Source: a bacterium
GTDB lineage: Bacteria; 4484-113; JAFGCY01
DNA: 44,707 nt
Assembly: GCA_016932385.1 (NCBI GenBank)
Contig: JAFGCY010000035.1
Span: 1-44,707, forward strand
Direction of reading: 5' to 3'
The notes under the pieces are model-generated. The model saw only the letters and a program-made list of their open reading frames with translations, was not told where the DNA came from and ran no database searches. Below are positions 7,143 through 16,515 of the stretch, piece after piece. Numbering within the stretch: the stretch's first letter is position 1; each line of letters opens with the position of its first letter. The position numbers were made by a program, and so were the translations under genes.

Positions 7143-8717
7143 ATGCGCGCTGTGCATTACGCTGCTGTCTGTGTTTTGGCGGGATGGCTGATCGGTTGCG
7201 CGTCCACAGGCACATTGCCGCCGGCAAACTCGGGCAATTCAGAATCCGAACCGGCTGTCCAGGCTTTTCCGGCCAGTCCGCGTTCTGTCTCACTCGTGAC
7301 TCCGCCGCTGATTCCCCAGGCTTATGCTGAAGGCAGGCTGCTATTGGGCGCGAATGCCGTGCAACAGGGCTTCACCTTCAATGTCAGGGCTGAAGACCAC
7401 CGCCTGCGGTTCCAACCCACCGGCCTTCCCGCCGGTCCGACCACGCCACCTTACGCCTATGCCGTCTTCAGCTTCGATTTGTCGGAATACAGCGGGCCGC
7501 AGTCAATCAGCCTGGAATGGGAGGCTGAGCTGGCGGCAGCGCCCGGCGCTGCGGATTACTTCATCGGCCTGGGCAATTTCAGTGCCGACCGCTGGGACTG
7601 GTTCGGCGGTGCAGAGATCGCCGACGGCGGGATCCAGCCGGACAACTTCGCCGACTATGTATCCGCGCAGGATCGCCTGGTTGTCGCCGTCGTATTAACG
7701 GCGGAGACCGAGCCGCTGCTAACGGCCGTCACCGTCGGCAATCGCTGGGTGCTGGGCGAAGTCGACCTGACAAAGATGTACGCGCCACCCACTCCCGCCG
7801 AGTTAACCAGCGTGGAGGACTACCGGGCCTCGCGCAATCCGGCAGAGCAAGACTACGTTGTTGAATATCAAGACTACGACGAAGACGGTTTCCATACGCT
7901 GATCATCTCCTACACCGTCGATGAGCTGACGCTGTACGGCACGGCCCGTATCCCCCCCTGGGGGAGCAAGGACCGGTTCGCGATTCTGGTCTACGGTCAC
8001 GGCGGCAGCGCCGGCTCCACGATCAACGATTTTTCGTTCCTCGACCTGCTGATCAACGATGACGAAGTGCGTGACAATTACATCTTGGTGGTGCCGACTT
8101 TCCGCGGCGAGCCGCTGTACGCCTTTGACCAGGGTATCTTCTACTCCGAGTCGGGAAGCGCGGTCGCTGACAGCGACGCCGACGATGCCCTGGCGCTGGT
8201 CGACTGTATCGTCAACCACTTCTCGGAAGCCGACGAGGACCGCATCATTGCCATGGGTATCAGCCGCGGGTCGCGCATGGCCCAAACCGCGGCGTTGCGA
8301 AATTACGGTGTCGCCGGGGTCGTCGATTTCTATGGTTTAACCGATTACTGGGTGCCCAGCGCCCAAACTTCGCTGGCGACCAGCCTGGAAGCGGCGTTGG
8401 GTGGCGAGGACCAAGGCACGACCATCGCGCAGTTGCTGGATGGCTCGATCACCGTCTGGGACTATCGGGCGGCGCTGGCCATGGCTTCGCCGGCGTATTT
8501 CGCCGAGCAGATGCCCCAGATCCAGATTCACCACGGCGTGCTGGATCCTCTGGTATCGATCGAACACGGTGACCGGCTGGCGGGCATCCTGGCCAGTCTG
8601 CCGGAAGCCAATTACGTCTATTACCGGTACGCTGAGGGAACACATAACACCGGCACACTGCCGGGATGCGGAGTATTCCTGAGGGACTTCTTGCTGGGAT
8701 ATCTGGATGTCGATTAG
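7143..8717 (+). CDS. Alpha/beta-hydrolase lipoprotein, copy 1
   Basis: 524 aa. A lipoprotein signal ends LIGC with lipid Cys19. Residues ~60-215 are a beta-rich N-terminal domain shared with copies 2 and 3 (DYFIGLGNF, then WDWF). Residues ~235-522 are an alpha/beta hydrolase of the prolyl-oligopeptidase/acetyl-xylan-esterase type: HGG oxyanion loop at 286, nucleophile Ser374 in GISRG, Asp468 in GVLDPLV and His501 in GTHNT. It is probably a surface esterase or peptidase; the substrate is unknown. AGGAGG lies about 9 nt before the ATG. The next gene is a tandem duplicate 53 nt away. Confidence 0.88.
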   Translation: MRAVHYAAVCVLAGWLIGCASTGTLPPANSGNSESEPAVQAFPASPRSVSLVTPPLIPQAYAEGRLLLGANAVQQGFTFNVRAEDHRLRFQPTGLPAGPTTPPYAYAVFSFDLSEYSGPQSISLEWEAELAAAPGAADYFIGLGNFSADRWDWFGGAEIADGGIQPDNFADYVSAQDRLVVAVVLTAETEPLLTAVTVGNRWVLGEVDLTKMYAPPTPAELTSVEDYRASRNPAEQDYVVEYQDYDEDGFHTLIISYTVDELTLYGTARIPPWGSKDRFAILVYGHGGSAGSTINDFSFLDLLINDDEVRDNYILVVPTFRGEPLYAFDQGIFYSESGSAVADSDADDALALVDCIVNHFSEADEDRIIAMGISRGSRMAQTAALRNYGVAGVVDFYGLTDYWVPSAQTSLATSLEAALGGEDQGTTIAQLLDGSITVWDYRAALAMASPAYFAEQMPQIQIHHGVLDPLVSIEHGDRLAGILASLPEANYVYYRYAEGTHNTGTLPGCGVFLRDFLLGYLDVD

Positions 8718-8770
8718 CTCGGTTATGGCGCAGGCTAGAACAGACCGGCTGATTTGATGGAGGTGATTGT

Positions 8771-10333
8771 ATGCACAGAGTGAACAGTGTCATTGTGGGG
8801 GCAATGGCATTGCTGGTTTGCGCCTGTGCGCAACCGGAATACCAGTCCGCCGTCCCCATTGACGGTCAGCGAAACGCCGACCAGCCACCGCGGCTTGGGT
8901 CGCCGCGCGAAGTATCGCAAGCTGTGATTGCGCCGATCAAGCAGGTGTACGAGGGAGGCCAGCTGCTGTTGGGAGCAAATGCCGTTCAGTACGGGACCTG
9001 TTACAACGTCGCGGATGAAGACTACGGCTTACGCTTCCACCCCACCGGTGTGCCGGCCGGACAGACACCGGTCCCGCTGGCCTATGCCGTCTTCACATTC
9101 GATCTGGAGGATTTCGACGGCCCGGAGGTGATCAGCCTGGAATGGGAGGAGCCCGCTCCTGCGGAGGGCGACTACTTCCTCGGGCTGGGCAACTTCTTCT
9201 GGGATCACTGGGATTGGTATACCGGCTCCGCGATCGCCGGCCACCAGTACACGCCCAAGATCTTCAATAAATACGTATCGACGCATGATGTAATGGTCGT
9301 CGCCGTGATTGTCGCCGCGGACAGCGAACCGCGGCTCAATGCTGTGACGGTCGGCGAGCGCTGGATGATCGGCGGCGCGGACCTCTCCCTGCTCTACGCC
9401 CCACCAGTCCCGGCCGAAATGCATGGGGTCGAAGAAATTTGGGCGCAGCGCAATCCGGTGGCAGCGGACTTCGTGATCGAGGCCGAGGCCACCGATGGTG
9501 ACGGCTTCCGGACGCTGGTCGTATCGCACACCGTCGACGACCTGACGCATTACGGCGCGGTCCGCGTGCCGCCCGGCGGGTCTCCGGGGGCTTTCCCGGT
9601 GTTAATGCAGAACCATGCGGGCGGCAGCGGCACGGGCGTTGGTGAGTTCTCCTTTATCGACACACTCGTAGAGAACGAGGAGATTCGCAACAACTTCATC
9701 CTGGTCGCCCCGTCCTTCCGGGGTGAAGCGCTCAGCGGCAACGACCTCGGTTCATTCATGTCCGAAGGTACGCAGAGCCTGTATAACCGCGATGCGGACG
9801 ACGCGATCGCCTTGCTGGACTGCGTGTTGAGCAACTTCCCCGAAGCCGATGCCAGCCGCGTGATCATGATGGGCGTCAGCCGCGGAGCCCAGGTTGCCCA
9901 GCGCGTCGCGGAGCGGGACGACCGCGTAACCGGCGTGATCGAGTTTTTCGGCCAGACAGATTACTGGCTGCCGATCGAGCAGACCTATTTTGCCGCGGAC
10001 GTGACCGCGGCCGCCAACGGCGAAACTGCCAGCGGCCTGGCCTACGGGCTGCTCAACGGCGATTTCAGCGTTTGGGACCTGCGCCTGAGCATGGTCCTGT
10101 GGTCAACGGTCTACTTCGCCGAGGACCTCCCGCGCATCCAGATCCACCACGGCGAGGAAGACCCCGCGGTCCCGTTCGAACAGGGCGCGCGCCTGGCAGC
10201 CGTGTTGGAAACCCTGCCGGATGCCGATTATCAGTTCTATCGGTATCCGAATGGCTCACACAGCACGTTTTCGCTCGATGGCTGCGGTGAGCGAGTGCGG
10301 GACTTTCTCCTCAGCTTCCTGGTGCTTGAGTAA
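8771..10333 (+). CDS. Alpha/beta-hydrolase lipoprotein, copy 2
   Basis: 520 aa, clearly paralogous to the preceding gene over its whole length. The signal ends LLVCAC; one of Cys17/Cys19 is the lipid site. The N-terminal domain again has YFLGLGNF and WDWY. The catalytic part has Ser in GVSRG, Asp in GEEDPAV and His in GSHSTF, with the shared signature RDADDAIALLDC before the nucleophile. The oxyanion-loop segment is HAGG rather than HGG. GGAGG lies about 9 nt before the ATG. Tandem duplication followed by divergence is the simplest origin. Confidence 0.88.
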   Translation: MHRVNSVIVGAMALLVCACAQPEYQSAVPIDGQRNADQPPRLGSPREVSQAVIAPIKQVYEGGQLLLGANAVQYGTCYNVADEDYGLRFHPTGVPAGQTPVPLAYAVFTFDLEDFDGPEVISLEWEEPAPAEGDYFLGLGNFFWDHWDWYTGSAIAGHQYTPKIFNKYVSTHDVMVVAVIVAADSEPRLNAVTVGERWMIGGADLSLLYAPPVPAEMHGVEEIWAQRNPVAADFVIEAEATDGDGFRTLVVSHTVDDLTHYGAVRVPPGGSPGAFPVLMQNHAGGSGTGVGEFSFIDTLVENEEIRNNFILVAPSFRGEALSGNDLGSFMSEGTQSLYNRDADDAIALLDCVLSNFPEADASRVIMMGVSRGAQVAQRVAERDDRVTGVIEFFGQTDYWLPIEQTYFAADVTAAANGETASGLAYGLLNGDFSVWDLRLSMVLWSTVYFAEDLPRIQIHHGEEDPAVPFEQGARLAAVLETLPDADYQFYRYPNGSHSTFSLDGCGERVRDFLLSFLVLE

Positions 10334-10365
10334 GCTGGGGTCATCGCGCCTCACCGCGGATGTGA

Positions 10366-11769
10366 TCAAACGTCGCCACCGCTGCCCTCGCCATGCGTCT
10401 TGAACAGGCTGCGCTCGAAGTAGTCTTTCACGGGATCCGTTTCGTACCAGGCGGGCACCGGTTGCGGCAGGCTCTGGTCATTGATCCACTCCACCCAGGC
10501 GTCGAACGGCGGGTAGACATTCCAGATTTTCTTGCTCTCGAGCGGCCAGGCCCAGGTGGTCGGCACGATGAAGCCCAGCGGACGGCCGTTGGCGTCCACC
10601 GGATCGCCGGGCTGGCGCCACAAACCCAGCGTATAACTGCTGTCCTGGCCGGGGTGCACGACCAGCTCGGGTTCGTAGGGGATCGGCGTATACGTGCCCT
10701 GGGACAAGGGCGGATCGAGGGTCATTTTCACGATCGCATAATCGCCTTCGACATAGGTGGTACCGGCCACGACGTTGCTGTAGTTGCCGCTGTCGTAGGC
10801 CGGCGGGATCGCCTGCTTGGTCGGCGCGAACACGGGCACGCTCGTACCGTCGTCGCTGGTCCAGATGCGTTGCGGGCCGTGGCGCTCGTCATTGACGTTG
10901 CCGTCGCCGTCGTCATAGTACTGGTCAACGACGCAGATCACATGCGCGCCGGGGAAAGCGGCCGCCAGGTTGAACTGCCAGTTGTGCACGTAGCCCGCGC
11001 CCCGGGCCAACGCCTTGACCAGGAACTCGACCTCGACCAGCTGGTCGTCCGTGTTACGCGTCTCGATCACGTGCATCTTGGCGACGAAATCGTTGTAGTC
11101 GTAATCGCTGCCGCTGTTCATGTCTTCCCAGACCATCTGCGCCAGCGAGGTACCGCCGTTGCTGGGATAATGCACGATCTCGCCGAGTGGTGTCTGGTCG
11201 GACTGGAAGCCCAGGCTCAAACCACCGGCCGGTGCCGTGTCCACGGTCGCCGCCAGGCTGTAGGGCAATTGATACTGGAACTTCGCCTCGTAAGTCCCGG
11301 CGGTGTCGTGGGCGATCTGGGTTTCCTCGAAGTCGAGGCCGGCACCGGCTAGATACCAGAGCCGGTCCAACTCCGCCCCGGCCGCAGCTTCGTAGTTCAC
11401 GTAAAGGTCGATGCTGTCGCCTTCCTTAAACGGCCCCTGGGCCACACCGGCCACCGGTGGCTGACCGCGCTTGACCACACTGACCCAGTTATAGGCAAAC
11501 AACTCACCGGCCGCCAGGTCGCTGACGGCTTTGGTTTCCACCAGGCGCGTCACGGCCGTCCCCGGGCACAGGCCGTACGCGGGATCGAGTTCCGGTGCGA
11601 CGGTTGCCTCAAGCCGGCTGGCCGCATGCGTCGCGCTCAGGACAGCCTTGAAAGTCAGGCCCACGGGCGGGCCGGCTTCGTTCCCCTCGGGATCGGGGGT
11701 TCCGCCACCTCCGCCACACGCTGCCAGCAATACGACCACGCAACAAACAACCATAGTCTTCCAGCTCAT
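10366..11769 (-). CDS. LruC-domain lipoprotein
   Basis: 467 aa. The signal ends LLAAC followed by GGGGG, a clear lipobox and linker. In the centre, WEDMNSGSDYDYNDFV and the following strands match the LruC (DUF4842) domain signature DxDYNDxV. Proteins with this domain are surface lipoproteins or extracellular proteins, mostly of unknown role; LruC itself is named after a Leptospira protein. The C-terminal ~120 residues are Trp- and Pro-rich. GGAGAGG lies before the ATG. It follows another lipoprotein gene on the same strand, separated by a terminator. Confidence 0.85.
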   Translation of the reverse strand: MSWKTMVVCCVVVLLAACGGGGGTPDPEGNEAGPPVGLTFKAVLSATHAASRLEATVAPELDPAYGLCPGTAVTRLVETKAVSDLAAGELFAYNWVSVVKRGQPPVAGVAQGPFKEGDSIDLYVNYEAAAGAELDRLWYLAGAGLDFEETQIAHDTAGTYEAKFQYQLPYSLAATVDTAPAGGLSLGFQSDQTPLGEIVHYPSNGGTSLAQMVWEDMNSGSDYDYNDFVAKMHVIETRNTDDQLVEVEFLVKALARGAGYVHNWQFNLAAAFPGAHVICVVDQYYDDGDGNVNDERHGPQRIWTSDDGTSVPVFAPTKQAIPPAYDSGNYSNVVAGTTYVEGDYAIVKMTLDPPLSQGTYTPIPYEPELVVHPGQDSSYTLGLWRQPGDPVDANGRPLGFIVPTTWAWPLESKKIWNVYPPFDAWVEWINDQSLPQPVPAWYETDPVKDYFERSLFKTHGEGSGGDV

Positions 11770-11820
11770 CGTGCACCTCTCCTGTCATGCCAATAACGTC
11801 CGGAATCAACCGGCTTGCCC

Positions 11821-11858
11821 AACAAGAAAAAGCGGGACCGGGTGGGCCGGTCCCGCCT
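11821..11858 (-). terminator. Rho-independent terminator after the 411-aa lipoprotein gene
   Basis: Perfect 10-bp arms GCGGGACCGG (11832-11841) and CCGGTCCCGC (11847-11856). Read on the minus strand the hairpin is followed by TTTTTCTTG. It lies 10 nt after the stop at 11868 and separates the two lipoprotein genes. Confidence 0.9.
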
Positions 11859-11867
11859 GAGCCTTGG

Positions 11868-13103
11868 TTAGATATCGCTACCGTCGCCGCCGTCGTGATC
11901 GCGGAGCGGATCGTAGTCCTGCGGATCCAGGCCCGCCGCGCGGAACAGCTGGATCACCGCCTGCAGGTTCTGCGGTTTAGGATCGTGGTTGTCGGTAATC
12001 ACCCAGATCGCATCCTGCAACACGCCGAGGGGCGGATCGATCTGGTCGATCAGGATACACAGCAGCACCAGGTCGCTTCTTTGGTCGAGCATCGGCGTCC
12101 AGGTGTCCTGCGGTTGCGGGCCGGCCTTGTGCCGGTGCACGCAGGCGCCGTAGACCGGCGCGCTGACCGTCTCGCCCGGCGCGGTCAGGACGACCGTGGT
12201 ATTGATCACCGTGAGGTTCTGGTGGTCGATGTTGCTGTTCTGGAAGGTCGTGCCCGGCACGATGATCAGGCGGTACTCCAGGTCGCTGTTGTTGGTGACC
12301 GTGATCGTGCCGATCTCGCCGGTGGCGGTCTCGCCGTTGGCCTGGATCACGTATTCGATGCCCGGCTCGGTATCGTACAGGTCGCCGGTCTTGCCGGCCT
12401 GGATCTCGACATAGCGGGGGAACAGCTCGTGCGTGCTGATCTCGTAATCGCGCGTGATGTCCAGATAGTTGGCCAGCTCGTTGACCACATTGGCCACCGT
12501 CCAGTCCTTGCCGAAGTTCAAATTGATCAGCTTGTAATCGTTGGCGCCGGTCAGGCACTTGAGCGTTATCGTGCCACCGAGCGGAACCACCTCCTGAGCG
12601 GCGACTTCGACACCGGCCATCTGGGTGACCACCCCGGGTTCGATCGCCGCCAGGTTGAAGATCGGCGGATCGTAGTTGAAGAAGATCCCCGGTACGCCCT
12701 CGCCAACCTCGCTGAGTACGAGGAACACGTCTACGCGCAGATACTGGCCGGCCGCCTGTGACGACGTATGGCCGGCGTGCGGCACAACCTTGGTGGCGGG
12801 ATAGTACTGGCCTTCCTGGTCGAACGCGGTCACGACCACCAGGTTGGAGAGTGCCACCATGCCGACCTGCACGCCCGAAAGCGCGCGGCCGCTGTCGTTG
12901 TGCACCGTCGCTTGGACTTCCACCCCGGCATCGGCGTCGACAATCGTCGCCGTGCCCGTTGAAGTCGTGGATGAATACTGCGCCGTCGGTTCATGGTCCG
13001 GCTCGTCGATGACCGTGCTCCCTCCGCCGCACGCGGCGAAAACAGCCATCATTCCCAACAGCACAACAAGTACAAAGCCCGTAGGCCTGGCCTTTAACCC
13101 CAT
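11868..13103 (-). CDS. Large lipoprotein of unknown function
   Basis: 411 aa. The signal ends VFAAC followed by GGG, a clear lipobox. Residues ~55-160 look like an immunoglobulin-type beta domain (TVHNDSGRALSGVQV). Residues ~270-345 resemble a beta domain seen in other secreted bacterial proteins, with the pattern RLIIVPGTTF, QNLTV, and a C-terminal GACVHRHK. The tail is acidic (DHDGGDGSD). A strong AGGAGG lies 8 nt before the ATG. The upstream 138 nt are very AT-rich. I cannot assign a function; surface display is likely. Confidence 0.75.
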   Translation of the reverse strand: MGLKARPTGFVLVVLLGMMAVFAACGGGSTVIDEPDHEPTAQYSSTTSTGTATIVDADAGVEVQATVHNDSGRALSGVQVGMVALSNLVVVTAFDQEGQYYPATKVVPHAGHTSSQAAGQYLRVDVFLVLSEVGEGVPGIFFNYDPPIFNLAAIEPGVVTQMAGVEVAAQEVVPLGGTITLKCLTGANDYKLINLNFGKDWTVANVVNELANYLDITRDYEISTHELFPRYVEIQAGKTGDLYDTEPGIEYVIQANGETATGEIGTITVTNNSDLEYRLIIVPGTTFQNSNIDHQNLTVINTTVVLTAPGETVSAPVYGACVHRHKAGPQPQDTWTPMLDQRSDLVLLCILIDQIDPPLGVLQDAIWVITDNHDPKPQNLQAVIQLFRAAGLDPQDYDPLRDHDGGDGSDI

Positions 13104-13138
13104 AGCGTTTCCTCCTGGTTACTCCACTAGCAGTGTAA

Positions 13139-13241
13139 CTTGACTCGCCAAAATGCGTATGTGTTTACTTTATATTTAATATGATATTTTAATACTAGTA
13201 AAGCAGAGTTTAATATACCACACCCGGTCTGTTCGGAAGGG
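13139..13241 (-). promoter_or_regulatory. AT-rich promoter region of the 411-aa lipoprotein gene
   Basis: Positions about 13155-13215 are almost all A/T, unlike the GC-rich surroundings. On the minus strand TTTACT is followed after 17 nt by TTAAAT, a possible -35/-10 pair. Several alternative hexamers exist, so the exact promoter is uncertain. Confidence 0.35.
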
Positions 13242-14540
13242 CTATTCAAAACCGCGGCGGCGCTTTTCGATCGCCCGCACGGCGAAGAACATGCCGATCA
13301 GCACCATCCCCAGCTGCTGCAATAGCAACAGTGGGAAGCGGAACCACTCCAGGGGATAGTAGTAGACGCTGGAGCATGAAGCCAAACCTCCCTGCTGATA
13401 CATACGATAGGGAAGCGACCACGCCAGGATGTCGAATCCCAGCAAATCCATGTTAGGTAGGGATAGCGGATTGCTGGCCAGGATCGCCGTCGGCGACAGG
13501 TTGAAAGCGCGCGGCATCATGCAAAGCTGACTGGGAATTGGAATAGTGAAACCAATGAGTATGTCCAGCGCCGGTGGCACCAGCACCACCAGTGCTACTA
13601 CGACAATCGGACTGAAGAACCAACCGGCCAGGACTTGCTTGCCAGAATTGGCCACGCTCAGCAAGATGATGAGCACCAGCCAGACCAGCGCGATTACCAG
13701 CAGAGCGGAGAAGATATTGGGATCCGGTTGCACCCAGCTGGGGGCTTGATAGCTGCCACCATTGGCAAACCTGAAATGTAATAAAGCAAAATAGGCTGTC
13801 AGCGGATTAATCACGGTGTTGACCAGCACAACGGCACCGGCAAATAGCGACTGCAGCAACCGGTTGGTCGTGCCGCGGCCCATCGTCACTGACCATAAGA
13901 TAAGAATCAGCGAACCCGACGATCCACCCAATGTAACGCTGCCGATGGTGACCGGCGCCCACGTTAACAGGCGCAGAAACATTTGGTTTGAAACGTCTGC
14001 CTCAAGGTTAAAGGAAGAGATGTTGATAACACCGCCAAACGAAAAAGCAAACGCCGCCAATGCCACCATCAGCAAGCCGGCGCCTAGGCTCAACATGATT
14101 AGTGGTGGCCAAAACCGGGCCAGCAAAGCCACTAGGATTTCCCGGCTGCTGATGGGTAATAGTGCGATCTGATCATCCAACCGGATATCGGTCTGTGCTT
14201 GCGATGCATCACCAGCAAGGAACCTAACTGCCTGAAGGAAAGTGATGTACATGGTCCTGGCCAGCGCGATCAAGTAGTAAATCAAGCCCAGGCATGCTCC
14301 GACGGATACGCTGATCCAGATCACGTTCTTAGCGGGAAAACCATCGAGCACAACGGCATCGAAACCCAGAATCAGCGCAGGTACCACATAAAAAAGGGCT
14401 AGCCAAAACAACAGGTTGCGCCTGACTCCGCTGGCGCGGGCCTGGCGGCGCTGATGGGCGGTGCTCAGGTAATGCAGCAGCGGTGAGTGCGGCAGGTTTC
14501 TGATGGCAGACCACCAGGACACCTGTCGCTCTAGGTTCAT
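13242..14540 (-). CDS. Polytopic membrane protein, ABC-2 permease-like
   Basis: 432 aa with about ten hydrophobic segments. The cytoplasmic stretch DDQIALLPISSREILVA resembles the 'LP(I/L)SSREI' region of ABC-2 type permeases, which move drugs, lipids or polysaccharides with a separate ATPase. No ATPase gene is adjacent, so the assignment is tentative. The ATG at 14540 has GGGAG about 8 nt upstream; the GTG at 14555 lies outside that site and is rejected. The gene is divergent from pheT. Confidence 0.6.
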   Translation of the reverse strand: MNLERQVSWWSAIRNLPHSPLLHYLSTAHQRRQARASGVRRNLLFWLALFYVVPALILGFDAVVLDGFPAKNVIWISVSVGACLGLIYYLIALARTMYITFLQAVRFLAGDASQAQTDIRLDDQIALLPISSREILVALLARFWPPLIMLSLGAGLLMVALAAFAFSFGGVINISSFNLEADVSNQMFLRLLTWAPVTIGSVTLGGSSGSLILILWSVTMGRGTTNRLLQSLFAGAVVLVNTVINPLTAYFALLHFRFANGGSYQAPSWVQPDPNIFSALLVIALVWLVLIILLSVANSGKQVLAGWFFSPIVVVALVVLVPPALDILIGFTIPIPSQLCMMPRAFNLSPTAILASNPLSLPNMDLLGFDILAWSLPYRMYQQGGLASCSSVYYYPLEWFRFPLLLLQQLGMVLIGMFFAVRAIEKRRRGFE

Positions 14541-14646
14541 CGTCCAGACTCCCACTGGTGGATTAGACGCAAAGCCGTCGGGTTGGTTCGCGCGGCCGCG
14601 TATCCGCTCAAACCGCTACCTGTCATCATACATTTTATGACCGCGC

Positions 14647-14652
14647 TAAAAT
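14647..14652 (+). promoter_or_regulatory. -10 box TAAAAT, 6 nt before pheT
   Basis: TAAAAT ends 6 nt before the ATG at 14659 with no Shine-Dalgarno between, so the pheT message is probably leaderless. No convincing -35 is seen. Confidence 0.5.
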
Positions 14653-14658
14653 AGCGGC

Positions 14659-16515
14659 ATGCCTGTCATCGGAATATCCGTCGCGCGGTTGCATGAGCTG
14701 CTCAAATCCGACATCTCCCAGGAGAAGGTCGCCGAGTTGCTCGAGCAGATCGGCTGCGATGTGGAAGGTGTCGTCAACGTCCGCCGCTTTATCAGCAAGC
14801 ACAGCGACTATGTGATCGAGGTTACCCCGCAGGAAAGCCTGCCCCTGACCGATCCGACCAGCGGCTTTACCGGCGACAGGCCCCAAGACGTCTGGGCGGA
14901 GGCCGGCGAGGAGACCGTGGTACGCCTGGACCTGCTGCCCGTGCGGCCGGATATCTTCGACGCCGGTGGACTGGCCCGGGCGCTACGCGGCTACATGGGT
15001 GTGGAAACCGGCCGACGCGACTATTCCGCCGCTACGCCGACCTGGCGGGTCGAAGTCGACGCGCGCATCACCGACCCGCGCTTCAAGCGCCCCCTGATCC
15101 AGTGCGCGATCATCCGCAACCTGGAGATCGACGACAACCTGCTCCGGGCAATCATGCGCCTGCAGGAAAACCTGCACTGGGCGCTCTGCCGCGACCGCAA
15201 GTTCGCCAGCATCGGCGCCTATGACCTGGACACGCTGGAAAACCCGATCCGCTATACGCTGGTCGACCGCCACGCGTTCCGGTTCAAGCCGTTGTTCTGG
15301 GGCCAGCGAGATCCTGTCAGCCCAGAGACGATGCTGACCGAGCACCCCAAGGGGATTGACTACGCTCACCTGGTCGAAGGTATGGACGAATTGCCCGCGC
15401 TCTTAAGCGCCAACGAAAACGTCTTAAGCCTGCCTCCGATCATCAACGCCGAGGAAACCAAGCTGACGACCAATACGAAAAATGTGCTGGTCGACGTCAC
15501 CGGCTCCAACGAGCGCGTGGTGGAAAAGGCGATCTCGATCCTGGCGACCAGCCTGGTCGAGCTGGACCCGCGGGGCCAAGCGACGTTGGAGCGCGTCGAG
15601 ATGGCCTTCCCTGACCGGACGCTCACCACGCCGGCGCTGGCAGTCGACGAGTTCAGCGTCGATCCGGCCTTCGCCCAGCGCTGGCTGGGTATCGACATCA
15701 GCCACCAGGATTGCGTGGAGCTGCTCAACAAGATGCGCCATGAAGTCGTCGACCACGGCACGGGCCGGCCGCTGTCGGTTCGCGTACCCGCCTACCGCTG
15801 CGACATCATGCACGAGGTGGACCTGGTCGAAGATATCGCGATCGCCTACGGCTACCACCGGATCAAGCCCGAACTGGTACCGACCTTCACCGCCGGCCAG
15901 GGACTGGCGATCAACACCCGCTCGCGCCAGGCGGCGGCCGCCCTGACCGGGCTGGGTTTCACCGAATGCCTGAGCCTGGTGCTGACCAGCGAGCGCAACC
16001 ACTACGAAAAAATGCGCCGCGAGATCTCGGCACGCCGCGTCACGCTGGCCAACCCGATCAGCCAGGACCAAACGATGATGCGCGAGAACCTGCACAGTTC
16101 GCTGTTGGAACTGCTGGCGCTGAACACGGACCATCCGCTGCCGCAGCGGATTTTCGAAGTCGGCGACGTCGTAACCTACGCCGGTGCGCCCGCCGACCAG
16201 CCGCGGCCGCGCGAGGTACGGATGATCGGCGGGGCGATCTGCGCCACCCGCGCCGGGTATGCCGGCGGCCGGAGCGTGCTGGACGCGCTGTTGCACGAGA
16301 TGGGGATCGACTCCGCCCTGATCGAGTATCGCGCCGAACCGAATCCGTCAGCCCTGGAGGGCCGTAGCGCGACCGTGTACCGCAAGGACAGCGAATCGGT
16401 GCTGCCGATCGGCGAAGTATTCGAGGTACATCCGGAGGTGCTGGAAAACTGGCGCCTGAACAACCCAGTGCTGCTGTTCAACCTGGTCCTCGGCGACGTG
16501 GAATACCACCACTAA
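14659..16515 (+). CDS. pheT: Phenylalanyl-tRNA synthetase beta subunit, archaeal type
   Basis: 618 aa. The beta subunit helps position tRNA-Phe and carries the editing site in the heterotetrameric enzyme. This is the archaeal/eukaryotic type also known from spirochaetes: it starts directly with the short N-terminal domain (residues 5-40, LLEQIGCDVEGV) and lacks the EMAP-like and C-terminal FDX-ACB domains of the ~800-aa bacterial form. RPDIFDAGGLARALRG (about 93-108) and the B5-domain motif PAYRCDIMHEVDLVEDIAIAYGY (in part, about 377-399) are diagnostic. pheS is not adjacent. The start looks leaderless. The stop overlaps the convergent gene by 4 nt. Confidence 0.9.
   Translation: MPVIGISVARLHELLKSDISQEKVAELLEQIGCDVEGVVNVRRFISKHSDYVIEVTPQESLPLTDPTSGFTGDRPQDVWAEAGEETVVRLDLLPVRPDIFDAGGLARALRGYMGVETGRRDYSAATPTWRVEVDARITDPRFKRPLIQCAIIRNLEIDDNLLRAIMRLQENLHWALCRDRKFASIGAYDLDTLENPIRYTLVDRHAFRFKPLFWGQRDPVSPETMLTEHPKGIDYAHLVEGMDELPALLSANENVLSLPPIINAEETKLTTNTKNVLVDVTGSNERVVEKAISILATSLVELDPRGQATLERVEMAFPDRTLTTPALAVDEFSVDPAFAQRWLGIDISHQDCVELLNKMRHEVVDHGTGRPLSVRVPAYRCDIMHEVDLVEDIAIAYGYHRIKPELVPTFTAGQGLAINTRSRQAAAALTGLGFTECLSLVLTSERNHYEKMRREISARRVTLANPISQDQTMMRENLHSSLLELLALNTDHPLPQRIFEVGDVVTYAGAPADQPRPREVRMIGGAICATRAGYAGGRSVLDALLHEMGIDSALIEYRAEPNPSALEGRSATVYRKDSESVLPIGEVFEVHPEVLENWRLNNPVLLFNLVLGDVEYHH

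Noticed and set aside
11787..12761. 324-residue plus-strand frame opposite the 411-aa lipoprotein
   Set aside because: It spans a terminator and lacks a ribosome site; the minus frame has a perfect lipoprotein signal and strong AGGAGG.
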